Source of the DNA: Xestospongia bergquistia
Taxonomy: Eukaryota > Porifera > Demospongiae > Haplosclerida > Petrosiidae
Assembly (NCBI GenBank): GCA_963965975.1
Contig: OZ014422.1
Location: forward strand, 3,433,155 to 3,497,154
Direction of reading: 5' to 3'
DNA: 64,000 nt
Part shown: piece by piece, positions 46,848 to 58,206 of the stretch
How positions within the stretch are numbered: position 1 is the stretch's first letter
How the letters are laid out: the number at the start of each line of letters is the position of its first letter
The notes under the pieces: model-generated
Database searches by the model: none
Seen by the model: the letters and a program-made list of their open reading frames with translations, nothing else
Told to the model about the DNA's origin: nothing
Translations under genes and position numbers: made by a program

Positions 46848-48656
46848 ATGTCAATTGTACAAAATTTCGACATGAAAGAGGAAAGCATTGACTTGGGAAG
46901 ACTTCACGACAACAGCAAAAGCAAGAAATCATGTTGGTCTACGTACATCAGGGAATTAAAGTCTCGTAGGTTGACTTTACCGACAATGCTGTTAGCACTC
47001 TACAATTGTCCTATTATTATGTGCTTGATATTCTTACAGAGCATATTATATCGTTTAGTAAGTCCACTAGATAGCACATGCTTTTCGACTGATTTACAAC
47101 TTAATACAAGTCGTGATGGTCTTGTTGTGGCGATTGTCTTACAGTACTTATTTCTTTACTTGGCCTATCCATTAACAGGATGGTTAGCTGATACCAGATT
47201 AGGCAGAGGAAGAGTGATCTTTCTGAGTGTATGGTTTTGTTGGTTTGGAATGTTATTGCAAGTTTCAAGCTTTTGTATCCAATATGGAATGTGTGGAGTA
47301 GCAGTATCTATTGCTAAATATGGTATATCTGGAGTAGCTCTTGTATTGATGACATTAGGGACTGCTGGCTATTTAGCTAATGTTCTACCATATGGCATTG
47401 ACTTACTGGTGTCAGAGTCAAATACCAAGATTCGTGCTTTCATACATTGGAATACGTGGAGTATTTTTATTGGTAGCAGTTACAACTATGGTGCTCTTAT
47501 TGCAACAACAGCTCTAAGAAATCCTAACCTCATGATGTTGTCTAGTTTGTCCACATTTATATTGTTGTCTATTGCTGTTAGTTTAAACAGTGTCTTTGCT
47601 AGTAAGTTTACAAAGCATACAGTTAAACGTAACCCATATTCAACTGTTTTTAATGTATTGGCTTATGCTACAAAGAATAAAGTACCTAAGCAAAGAAGTG
47701 CTTTCACTTATGCTGAACAAACAAAAGCAACTCGACTTGATTATGCCAAACACAAATATGGTGGACCATATACATTGGAGACAGTGGAAGATGTCAAAAC
47801 CTTTCTACGTATTCTAACTATACTGATAGCACTGTTTGGCTTTTATTTGGCTTATCCTTCTGTTCGAGACTTCATGCCAACTATCATGAACCAATTTAAG
47901 GATGGAGCTACTGCATTACATGGATATGGTTCATATCTTTTGTGGCAAGTACTAGATGTAGTACCTATTGGGATACTCGTCCCATTATTCAAACTAGTCC
48001 TTTTACCTTTGTTCCCAAAGTTAGAATTCTTTGTTATGAATCCTTTGAGAGGGCTGGTAATAAATCACATCTTGTTGCTGATCAGTGTAATGTCATTGTT
48101 TGTTATAAGTACTGTTGGATATCTCACTGATGTAGAAGAGGTACCCTGCTATACAACTTGGATGATAGGTGATCCAACTATTACATTTAGTTACTCTGCT
48201 TTAACTGCAACTGCTGCAATTTCTGGTTTTGCCGACAACTTTAGTTTCTTGTATGCATTTGAATTTATTTGTAGTCAAGCCCCTTCTGATATGAATGGTA
48301 TGTTAAATGGATTGTTCTGGTGTCTTCGAGGAACTTGAATGCAAATCAATTATTTCCTAACTCTGCCTTTATCATACCATCCAATACGTGGGACAATGTT
48401 CTCTTGTGGTTTTTGGGTGACTTTACTACCACTCATATTTTGTACTATTGGTTTATTTTGTTTTATATGGGCTGTTCGCTGGTATCACAAAAGAGAAAGA
48501 GATGACTCCGAAGCATTCAATTTTCAAGTTAATTTAGAGAAACACTTTGATCGATATTTTGACCAACAAGACCAGTTCAATGAAGAACAAGCCAACCAGT
48601 TAGATTGTGATTACTTTCTTGTTATTGAAACAGAGTCAGGGCATAGTTCTGTATAG
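46848..48656 (+). CDS. POT/PTR (SLC15-type) peptide transporter with one in-frame TGA
   Basis: A single exon of 602 codons plus the terminal stop would be open except for TGA at 48336-48338 (codon 497). The next codon stays in the same frame to 48656. The N-terminus is polar, followed by about 12 hydrophobic segments. The family loop GWLADTRLGRGRVI (residues 111-124) has the DxxxGR signature of proton-coupled oligopeptide transporters. The late motif FEFICSQAPSDMNGMLNGLF matches the POT signature before the last helices. After the stop come the last membrane segments (PLIFCTIGLFCFIWAVRW) and an acidic Gln-rich tail. The neighbouring partial copy has TGG at the stop position, so the TGA is a derived G-to-A change. 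The product, if made, would lack the final helices. It could be a recent pseudogene, a polymorphism or a sequencing error. Confidence 0.85.
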
Positions 48657-48813
48657 TCACTCCTTTATAAAAGCACTCTGGTCTCAGACTTCAAATAGTC
48701 CTTAGTATTATTTTACCCTAAATCAGTAATGTATTATCATATGATTAAAACCATTGTTCTGATCATAAATATAGAGGGAGTCCTTTATGAGAAGTTCCTA
48801 AAATTATAAGCTG

Positions 48814-48819
48814 AATAAA
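48814..48819 (+). terminator. Poly(A) signal AATAAA after the POT transporter
   Basis: Canonical hexamer about 158 bp after the final TAG. Confidence 0.45.
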
Positions 48820-49235
48820 GTTTAGCTAATATCAGTAATATGAATAATTACAATGGCAACTGATTATTGTGTACACTGAATGCACTTATATGAAGGGTAC
48901 ATAATAGGGGAACTAATACAGCGATACCTCTATATGGAATATATATGCATTTCCGACTATACTGCTGGAATATAAATTTAGATGAAGTACTAAATCTAGT
49001 ACTAAGGTTGCTTCATCATATTTTACTGGCTAAGGTTATGTTATATGGACCTTAATTTGACAACAGACTAAAATTTGAAATTTTATTTGATTGACCTCCA
49101 AAGACAACCACAAAATTATTTGGAAAATTTACTGTGATTGATTGTTTATATTCATAAATCAAATTTTGGTGAAACTAAATGTAATATATAAAAATGGTTA
49201 TAGGGTTAGAGCAGTGTTCAAAAAGTTTAGTTCCC

Positions 49236-50288
49236 TTATAAAGAATAGTTACCACATACTATGTTATGTTGATCTAACCAGCGAATGATTGTTACATTTC
49301 TAGGTGCAGGTATTTGGCCATGCCACTCTCCACCAATTACTTCTAGTCTTGAAACTGACATCCAATTGCTTTGAGTTTCACCAGTGGGATCTGTGGGGCT
49401 CCAATACCAACCAAGATATGTTGGTGCAAACCAGATGGGAGTGATGTATGGGGATGCAGGACTGATACAAAACGTACATCGTTCATATTTGTTACCTGAA
49501 ATAGATAATGGCTCCAATCCATTTTCACATAGGTTTGATCCATAAGGAGCTAAATCAATAGGATTACTAATAATCCTTGTAGCTGGGGCATCAAGTGTGT
49601 TAACAAGTTTGCTAACTGCTGTGAAGACAGTGGTTATCGATATAGCTATAAAAGTGTCAATTTGAACGTTTTTATGAATTCCTAATAGCTGACCACTCGA
49701 TGATACCACTGGAAGTCCAGGAGAAACAAAGGAACAATTCATGGAGTATACTAAGTCTTGGCCATAATATTCTTTAAAACAACCAGTTGCATATTCAATT
49801 TCATGATTAATTTCAGGTAAAGAAAATAGATAAACTGTGTCCTCATTTGATGCACTGTGTATGTCTTGGTTGAGGTCAAAGAAAAATCTATTATGTTGTT
49901 TTAGTCGATCTACTAGTTGCTGATCAAGATGAATGAAAACAACTTCAATGATTGGGCAAGTAAAATAAAGTACAGAGTTCAAATCTAAGGGAAATGAGTG
50001 TTGATTCTTACTATTAGGATCACTGAACTCCAGCTTGACGTTTGTAATATTAGTTGGGAGCTCATTGCAGTGGCTTACAAACCCATAAAGGGTCGTGCTA
50101 TTGGTTGTTAATGAGATGAGAACTCCTCTGATCATTCGGTCATTATTATCAACAATACCACAAAATGATTTCGATAATTGCAATATGATTTCACGAGGTA
50201 GAGGGCAGTTCTCTTGTGGTTGGAACAAATCTATTTTCTTTTGTTGATCCTGCCTTGTTTGAGTCTGTTTTGCCTGTCCTTGTCCCAT
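49236..50288 (-). CDS. Trypsin-fold protein, probable pseudoprotease with N-myristoylation-type start
   Basis: One intact exon of 350 residues. It begins MGQGQAKQ, a Gly2 plus small/polar pattern suited to N-myristoylation, followed by a Gln-rich lead. Residues 30-220 look like a trypsin-like beta-barrel: LISLTTNSTTLYGFVSHCNEL (His73 where catalytic His is expected), IIEVVFIHLD (acidic position) and FVSPGLPVVSSSGQLLGIHK. In the last motif, the usual GSP nucleophile box reads GLP (191-193), so the catalytic Ser seems lost. The C-terminal 120 residues are Trp-rich (GWYWSPTDPTGETQSNW) and I do not recognise them. Homologous stand-alone trypsin-like proteins are common in sponges and corals. The gene starts 104 bp from the divergent ankyrin-ROCO gene. 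It is probably a membrane-attached, non-catalytic protein. Confidence 0.65.
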   Translation of the reverse strand: MGQGQAKQTQTRQDQQKKIDLFQPQENCPLPREIILQLSKSFCGIVDNNDRMIRGVLISLTTNSTTLYGFVSHCNELPTNITNVKLEFSDPNSKNQHSFPLDLNSVLYFTCPIIEVVFIHLDQQLVDRLKQHNRFFFDLNQDIHSASNEDTVYLFSLPEINHEIEYATGCFKEYYGQDLVYSMNCSFVSPGLPVVSSSGQLLGIHKNVQIDTFIAISITTVFTAVSKLVNTLDAPATRIISNPIDLAPYGSNLCENGLEPLSISGNKYERCTFCISPASPYITPIWFAPTYLGWYWSPTDPTGETQSNWMSVSRLEVIGGEWHGQIPAPRNVTIIRWLDQHNIVCGNYSL

Positions 50289-50392
50289 GATTTGTAACTG
50301 AAATTAGCTGACAATGAAGGCGGTATAAAAACTATTAATAAGTTACACCCCTTTGTCGTTGAAATGACTTTACACAGACGAAAGAGGAGAGT
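50289..50392. promoter_or_regulatory. Divergent promoter, pseudoprotease / ankyrin-ROCO
   Basis: Only 104 bp separate the two start codons (50288 minus, 50393 plus). The interval is locally GC-richer than its surroundings and has GCGGTATAAAAAC (TATAAAA-like, about 50320) and a TTTGTCGTTGAAATGAC stretch. The spacing leaves room for little besides a shared bidirectional promoter. Confidence 0.6.
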
Positions 50393-53300
50393 ATGGCCTC
50401 AAATGCTTTGGTGAGTGGTTTAGAAGTAACCAAGTAGAAACTGCTTTGTATTTGGCTCATTATCTCCCCCCTCCCCCAAAGCAAAACTTTTTAATAGTAG
50501 AATTATTATTTGGTTATGTAAAATGAGTAATGTGGTCGTAATTCATTGAATTTTATCTCGATTAAAGAATGAAGCACTTTGGGGTGCTTGTCTGGATGGT
50601 GATCATGAGAAAGTAGAACAGCTAATTCACCAGGGAGCTGATATTCACTTCAATGGACAGGTAATTCATACTTATATGTAATTTACATCATTGTTAGCTG
50701 TTTCTTATTGTGTTAAAATCCAATTTTCTGTTGTGTCCCACCACTAACTTAGATCACCTTGATACTCTTGACAATATCATAGCACTTTCTTTAATTATAT
50801 GTTTGAGACTCTGAGTGACACTTGATACAGAGCAGAAGGAAACTGAATTGATACTAAATATATGAGGATATTATAGCCTTTACTTTTTGTTATAATATTC
50901 AAACTAAAATCTATTATGTCAAAAGTATAACTAAAGATTCACTGTGTTTGTCAAAAGAGATTTGTTGTTATAGGAAGGCAAAACTCCTTTGGGTATTGCA
51001 GCTTACTGTGACAATGCTGAAGTTGTCAAAATACTTTTAAATCATGGAGCTGATCCCAATGAAATTGATGAGGTTAGTATAATGATAATCTACAAATGAC
51101 CCATTGTCTCATAATTAATATTGTATATGTCAATATCATTGTTGTAGTTCAATCGCAGTACTATTCATTGGCTTGCTATGCATAGTGGATACTCAACTGC
51201 TGTTGCTCTTATTGATCATGAAGCTGATATCAATATCCAAACAAAGGTGACAAACCTGTTTACATTACCTATAATAAATGATATCTTTGACTATTAGATG
51301 ACAAGGTCAACCCCACTTATGATAGCATGCACTACTGGACAAGTGAATATTGTTAAGTTACTTGTTAGCAGAGGAGCAAGTTGGAATGTCTCAAACACAG
51401 TTAGTTACTGTACTTGTAATAATAAGTTTAATATTCTATTATGTTAATGTAGGAGGGTTTGACTCCCATTAAATTGCAAGGAAAGAAGGACATGCCTAAA
51501 TTGAAGAATATCTTGCTGGCCTAGGTAGGACACAATATACTTACTCAATGACTATGTTATACATAATGTGTACATGGATATACACACATGGACATTGTAA
51601 CCACAATAGATGTTACTCATATATCATTGTAAATGATGCTAAGAAACGGTTACAAAAAGCATTATCTGAAGGCGAAGTGGTACAGCTTGAAATCACTCAT
51701 ATGTCTATTCATGGAGCTCTTGGGAGTGGCAAGACATGTCTACAGCACCTATTACTAAATGAACCTCCTCCCGAAACTAGAGAGAGTACTGGCGTAGTCA
51801 CTCCAGCAGTCAGAGCCTCAAATGACAATGTCTTTAAAGGTGATAAATGTGGTATTACTCGAGTGGGAGAGGATGAGTTTATTGCTAGATTGTCTCGTGG
51901 ACTAAATCAATATTTTTAGCAACTCCTCTGTTGAGCTATCAACTCAAACTAACTCATCAGAATCAACTAGGAAATAGCATAGATTTTTGCCTTGTATGCG
52001 ATCAGAACAATCTGGAGCTACACCAAAGTCTGAAGCAAGTTCATCATCTGAGCCAACAGCAGTCCCACTATCTCAGTTGATATGATATGAGATTGTGTCT
52101 CATCTTTCTTCTGAGTCTAGTTCGGATGAGTTCTATCATGTCCGTTGGATTTATTGTATTGACTCAGGAGGTCAGGCTGCTTTTCAAGATATTGCTCCTG
52201 CATTCTTGCGTTGTAATTCATTAAACATTATGACATTAAGGTATGATGTAGTATATTGTGTAATTTTTGGCTCCTTAACAACAAAACAGTTTGTTAATTG
52301 TGCATTGTCTGTGTTGATTTGAAAGTAGAATTTTAACCCATTATTGTAACACTATTTACAAATCATTTTATTTATTTAGACTTATTGATGAGTTATGTAG
52401 CTGTCCTAACACAAGAGTTTGTACTTGCTAGCAGACATTTCAAGGTTCAAGAGACAAGACAACTTACAAACATTGATATGATCACTGGTTTTGCTCGCTC
52501 TCTGTCTTCAGTAGTTCCTACTACATGTACAAGCCATTGTTCATATCGAGATTATCGACCACACCTTCTTGTGTTTGGTACATTCCAAGACAGAGCTCAT
52601 GAATGTCCTGAATTTCTTGATGAAAAAAACAGGACACTGAATTCATCATTAGCCAAATACAAAGATATATGTATTACTACACCACAGGGAGAGCTTATTC
52701 ATCCTGTTAATACTCTTATTTCTGAAGGTCCTGGTTGTCAAAGTAAATCAATCGAATTAAGTCAGCTGATCACATCTTCTCCTGGTACAATGGTGAAATT
52801 TGATTTACCTGTCAAATTGTTTTTGTTTCAGCTCAACATATCCAAGCTTGGTCAAGCTACGTCATATAATATTATTAATCGCAATAAATGTCTTGAAGTT
52901 GGTAATGATCTTCACATGACATCTGAAGATGTTGAGGGTGCTTTAATGCATTTTGATGGCCTAGGTATGCTATTCTACTTCCCATCAGTTCTTCCAAACA
53001 AAGTGTTCACTCATCCTGAACCACTGCTGAGCAAAGTGTCCAAGTTAATATCACTTTCATTTTTAACTATACTAGGAGATTTACCAACTTTGCACATGTG
53101 TCTCTTACCAAATGCTTTCAGCAAATTTAAAAAAGAAGGTTTATTTACAGATGATCTTGTCAAGATGCTTCTTGATGAACAAACTGAGATATTCTCACCA
53201 CACGATTTTATCAAACTTTTAAAGTATCTTCTTATCATTGCTGAAATTCCTCCTTCTAAGTCATCAGCACATAGTGTTGTTCAATACTTCATGCCATGTG

Positions 53301-54024
53301 TCCTACCTTGGAAACAGTTGTCTGACAACCAACGTCAACACTTTACCAAGAATCTTGACCCTATTATTTTGTCCTGGGATAAAGAGCCCATTCCTTATGG
53401 CTTATTTCCAGCTTTAATAAATTTTTTAACAACACGTCAAGTGAAACCAATATTTTCTTACCAGACAATGTATTCCAGCAACAATGGAACACAATCTGTT
53501 TTGAATGTTATTCCAGTGGATGGTTGCTACTGGTAGATTGTACGTACTACATTGAAGTCTACTATACAGGATTAGTTAAGCACTGTCCTGACATTTTAAA
53601 AGCTATTTCTGAAGGGATTGAAACTGCTATTGAGCGATATCATTACCAACTCAGCTGTCTTAAAGAACTTAAACAAGGGTTTTACTGTGAAAGATGTAAA
53701 GACATTGATTATGTTCACCATGATGATGACATCTATTTGACATGTCAAGGACATGACAGTATGATTTCTTGTCATCGTAAATGTCCTTGGTTTACTGGTG
53801 AGTTCATATGATATAACTATTGATGATAAATGTGTGAATTATGGATGGTAGATAAATTAATAAATAAAATTGATAATAAATGTAGCTGGACAAAGAGAAT
53901 TTTGAATTATTTTTAAATGACAACAGACAGATAGATAGATAGGTTAGTGTATAGTTGATAATGTTTATATCTTTATTCTTAGGAGCAGTTGATAATTTTA
54001 AAAGAAAAGTTCACTCTTCTGACA

Positions 54025-55933
54025 GTGAGTTTTAGCATTCATCATTTAATTAACATTGTCTACCTAACAAGTCAGATGGTCCCATAAATCATAGGTTATG
54101 TTATATGTATATATATAGAGAGAGAGAGCTGTTTATCATTTGTTCTAATGATGTATTCAAAAGGATATGAATAAATTAGACTGCTTATATTGACCTTTGA
54201 CACATATTGTAGTAACCAATGAATATGATTAGTTGCTTTGGTATGCATGTACCTCTATGGACATGAATACACATTGTTACATTATAATTTTGTATATTGT
54301 GAAAATGTTCATTTTAAAAGTGTTTCTTCATCTAAATTATAGCTTTTGTTCACTTTTTCAATCTTAACATTTTTTATTATGATCTTGGCAAAAATCTCAG
54401 TAGATGTGTGTTTAACAAAGAAACAATTTATCACAGATTAGCAGATTCTGAGAGCTGTGTATGATACCAAATAATAGTGTTACTGAATACTTGTATAGGG
54501 AGCAGACTTAGAAATTTGAGAAGGGGTTCTTATAAAATGAATAAGGTTTATATTACTGGGTCATGAACCAAAGTGGTAAAAATTCTTATTCTAATTGAAT
54601 TTTATGATGGATGTGGTTACTTTAATAATAATGTGGTGTATTGTTATTCATAAGCTCCAGGTTAATTACCTTAATGTGGAGTCACGGAATAATAATAGGG
54701 CTAAGTCAATTAAATGTTTAGAATCACTGTCCATGCTATGTAACCTTCCATGTTAAATATCTATGTATTGACTGAACTCAACTGTCTTTTTAAAGTGTTT
54801 TGGTAGTGTCCATTTGTCTAAATGGTATTGTTTGATACAATTATTAAGATTTAATAGCTATTTATGACTCTAAGTCATGAAGTTGAAATGTAGATTGATC
54901 AGACTTTATGGTAGTTTAGTTGTTGACTCTCACTTACCTGTACTACTGATATTGTTATATAATAATATGTAGGTAGTTACTTCCTTAGAAGTAAAACTCA
55001 ATGCTTATAAATGACCTTAGTTTTCTCCTTGTAATTATTACTTAAATATGATTAATTATTATGTCTATACATAATTTTATGACTGTATACAATTAAGGTT
55101 GACTTTGGGTTGCTTACTGTTCAATATGGAAAAGTAACTATGCTTTAGTCTTATCCCCAAACTACCATACCCAAGCAAAAGGTATAGTATGGTGTCTTTG
55201 ACTGATTTTATTGAGACAGGTAAACTTAAATGTTGCAATTATGATGTTTACCTGTCTATGTCCTGTTTCCTGCCGGATCTAACTTTTATATGTCATGTGA
55301 TAATAATAATATTTATTTCCCTAATATGAATGGAGATATTTCATTAAACACATTGATATAAATATGCATCATTGCCTGTTGAAATTTGACAAAGATACCA
55401 GACTACCTTTTGCTGTTAAGAGTAGCAGTTTAGAGATGAAACTAACCACACCTACTCACTATGTGAACACAATTTCTTAATAGATCTTTTATTTTATTTA
55501 TTAGAATTATCTTAATCATTTCACAAACAAGTTAACAGAAGTTAAATAACAAAACATCACAAACTAAATCAGCTAGACTAGGAACATTTTGTATTCTACA
55601 TAATAACCACTACTCCGGTGATAGGAGTACTCATTGAGTCTCACTCTAAGGTTTTGATCTATTTTGTTAATACTTAATATATCTGTCTGCTATAGGGATT
55701 ACTATCACTATGGTTGTGTCTGTGATGTTTTGTCATCATTTGTACACATTTCAATTTTACTTGACAATTATTAAATTTAAGTCAGTTCCTTCACATTCTA
55801 TTATTTTAGCATTAATTTTATGTACTTGTAGCTTGTCCTATACACAACATGTATATGTGTATTAATAATTATGTCTATTATTAATGTTGCAATTATTATA
55901 ACTATCATAACTGATTGGTTTCTTATTGTATAG
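54025..55933 (+). other. Long intron of the ROCO gene
   Basis: 1.9 kb with no gene. It holds a short GA run (54117-54128) and a small imperfect hairpin around 55168-55194 (CCATACCC with its complement GGTATAGTATGG). Confidence 0.5.
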
Positions 55934-56159
55934 GCAATTGGATAGAAGCTGTTGGTGACACACCACTAGATTGTAAGTATTAATTAATCAATATAGTATT
56001 TTCACAATATGACTATACTAGGAAAGTATTGTTATAAACTTACAAGTATAACTGGGGTCCATATTACAGAAAAAGTGGAGAAGAGTGTGAAGCACTAACA
56101 CAAATAATTGAATACTTGTGACATAATTTTATTTTGCACCAAGAAAAAGTAGATAAACG

Positions 56160-56600
56160 TTTTTGCCAGATGTTTGGACAGCTAGTGCCGCTATCTTCAT
56201 TAGTAGCTAGATGTTTCTCACAAAATGTCTCTAGCTCAATTGAATTTCTTTGCTGTTATATGGTATCAGGTCATGTCTACGCCCATGCATTTTAAGACAT
56301 GTTTGTAGAGATACAGATGCATCAGAGAGAGGTCATTTCTTGCAGTTGAGTGAGTTGTTTTTTGGTTGATATGCCAAAATTCTAGCAAGCATCATTACCA
56401 GAGATTGGGATGATGTTCAAAGATTGTTGTATTCTCCCAATCTATGGTGTGATCTGTTATGTAGACATGTTCTGCTACAGTACTAGTGTTTGTGTCTCTT
56501 AAGTCAACAGCTTTCAGGTGTTCTTTGAGGCATTGACAGATTTTTATCAGTTTGCCTTAGACATGTTTCTTTGTAGTTAGAGCAGGGAAGAGACTAGACA
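56160..56600 (-). mobile_element. Penelope-like/GIY-YIG retroelement C-terminal fragment
   Basis: Minus strand inside the last large intron of the ROCO gene. In shifting frames it reads LRQTDKNLSM, then LKEHLKAVDLRDTNTSTVAE, HTIDWENTTIFEHHPNLW and an ESWHINQ-like box, then a degenerate DIWQKR-like end. This order is that of the GIY-YIG-type domain and tail of Penelope-like elements (GQT, EH, AEH..HTIDW, LESWHI). Only the last 140 or so residues are present, with frame breaks. Confidence 0.6.
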
Positions 56601-57960
56601 ACATGGGATAAATTAGACATTCAATTATTTTTTGGACACTTCATACTCATCTCTCTTCCTCTTTCTCTGTAATTACGACCTCCTGGTATAATATACACAC
56701 ATGGGCATAGGGGTCAGTTTGCCAGTTAGGCTTTGCCCAGACCAATTTCTCTTTGATAAATTGAATATTCATTATTAATAATTGAATAATAATTATTATG
56801 AATATTAATTATAATTATGAATAATAATTACATCTGTTTATCTCATACATGAAATTATCACATCCTACACACACAATAAAAGACAGCCATGCATGCATGC
56901 CTGCTATTGTCAGCAGCTGTTAAAAAATATGGAGAATCTTACAGAGAAACATATCCAAAGAGGCAGTTTGGAAAGACAAAAGTTGTCTCTAGATTAGTAC
57001 CAGTACCAACTACTCAACAATAAACAGATGTACTATAGTATATGTTGTCATTGAATTTATATAGATGATTATGGAAGCATTTCTAACCCCTTCATTGCTT
57101 TAGTATCCATGATAGCATTCACAAGTAATTGTTTTCTAATTCATACCCCTTCATATAAATTCATGTATATAATCTGCCATAACTGTAACCTCAACTAGAC
57201 TGTACAGTTTACACACTTTATCATTTAATGAGTGAGTGCCCTACAATACATGTACTTGCATATAAGGCACTTAGATTTTAATTGATGTTTGATTTTACCT
57301 TTCTCACAGACTATAACTCAAGCAGTGACTTTTATGATGTTATAGTAGCTGTTGCTGGTGTCACTAATTGGTCTGAATTAGGATTAGCTCTAAAACTTAA
57401 GCCTCCAGTAATGACAGAAATTGAAAAAACGCATCAAGGTGATGTAGATGAATGTCGTAAAGCAATGATTGAAAAATGGATGTAATCCTCACCAAGCCGT
57501 CCCACATGGAGAACTCTTTGCTATGCATTATGTAAAGAACTAGTTAATCATAAGTCACTTGCAATACAAATAGCGGCAGAACACCCTATGCCTCAACAGT
57601 CTTCAGCCACACTAACACCAATGCCCAATCAGCTACCACATCAAAAGGACCTTGTACATCAGTCTTCAGCTGCACATCATACTCTCCTTCAGAGCTCCGC
57701 CTCATCCACCGAAAGCAACTCACATGCTCCACCTACATCTGTACCAACTTACTCTAGACCAGTAGAGGCAACTCCTGATACCACTTCAGCACTCTCAAAC
57801 ACTAGCCAAGTGTACCAGCAACCAGATCTAGCCACCAATGTTAATATGCCTTATCATGTTGTGCCAAAGTGAGGCATATGAAACTTACTTAACTGTACTA
57901 TATAATTATTAACATTATGTTTATCTCATCATAATTTTATAAAGCCAACATTATTATTAT

Positions 57961-57966
57961 AATAAA
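57961..57966 (+). terminator. Poly(A) signal AATAAA of the ROCO gene
   Basis: Canonical hexamer 89 bp after the last stop (57870-57872). Confidence 0.45.
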
Positions 57967-58084
57967 CACATTCTTTCAAATAATAGTTTGGCAAAACGTT
58001 CTGGTCCTTATTGTATTATTGTATACAATCTATATCCTCACATGTAGTTACATAACTATGAAAATTAAAAATGCTTTAGTTGTT

Positions 58085-58206
58085 GTTAAACAACCCTCAT
58101 GCTACTAGAAGACAAGTTGTAGATGCATTAGTGAAGGAAACTGTTGAAGAATACACCAGAATGATTTACAATCTAAGAATAGTAGTTGAAGATATGAAGG
58201 TTTGAC
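58085..58206 (+). pseudogene. Isolated exon-like piece resembling a death-domain end
   Basis: The plus-strand frame gives NNPHATRRQVVDALVKETVE followed by an amphipathic helix to VVEDMKV and a stop. The P-ATRRQVVDAL pattern matches the last helices of sponge death domains. It lies downstream of the poly(A) signal of the ROCO gene, so it may be from another, lost copy. Confidence 0.3.

Larger units (their letters stand above)
50393..57872 (+). pseudogene. Ankyrin-ROC-COR-death domain protein gene, disabled
   Basis: Exon 1 is 50393-50410 (MASNAL). Exons 50568-50660, 50974-51072, 51148-51246 and 51298-51399 each encode about one ankyrin repeat (DGDHEKVEQLIHQGADI, NAEVVKILLNHGADPNE) and join in phase 0. 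The next exon (51453) has a 1 nt frameshift and an in-frame TAA. The Roc GTPase part has Walker A GALGSGKT (about 51714) and DSGGQAAFQD (about 52163-52192), then a frameshift at about 52415. The COR-like region runs to 53534, where a further frameshift leads into 53524-53811. Small exons 53983-54024 and 55934-55972 lead to the death domain (57310-57590: YDVIVAVAGVTNWSELGLAL, then a TAA at 57483-57485, then PTWRTLCYALCKELVNH) and a Ser/Pro-rich tail. This is the architecture of apoptosis and immune-type ROCO proteins. At least five disabling changes make a functional product unlikely. Confidence 0.8.

Noticed and set aside
48336-48338. Selenocysteine reading of the TGA in the POT transporter
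   Set aside because: POT transporters are not known selenoproteins, the paralogous copy has TGG here, and I saw no SECIS-like element near the 3' end.
55168-55194. Small hairpin in the ROCO intron as an RNA gene
   Set aside because: Imperfect and short; no precursor-like stem of microRNA length could be drawn by eye.
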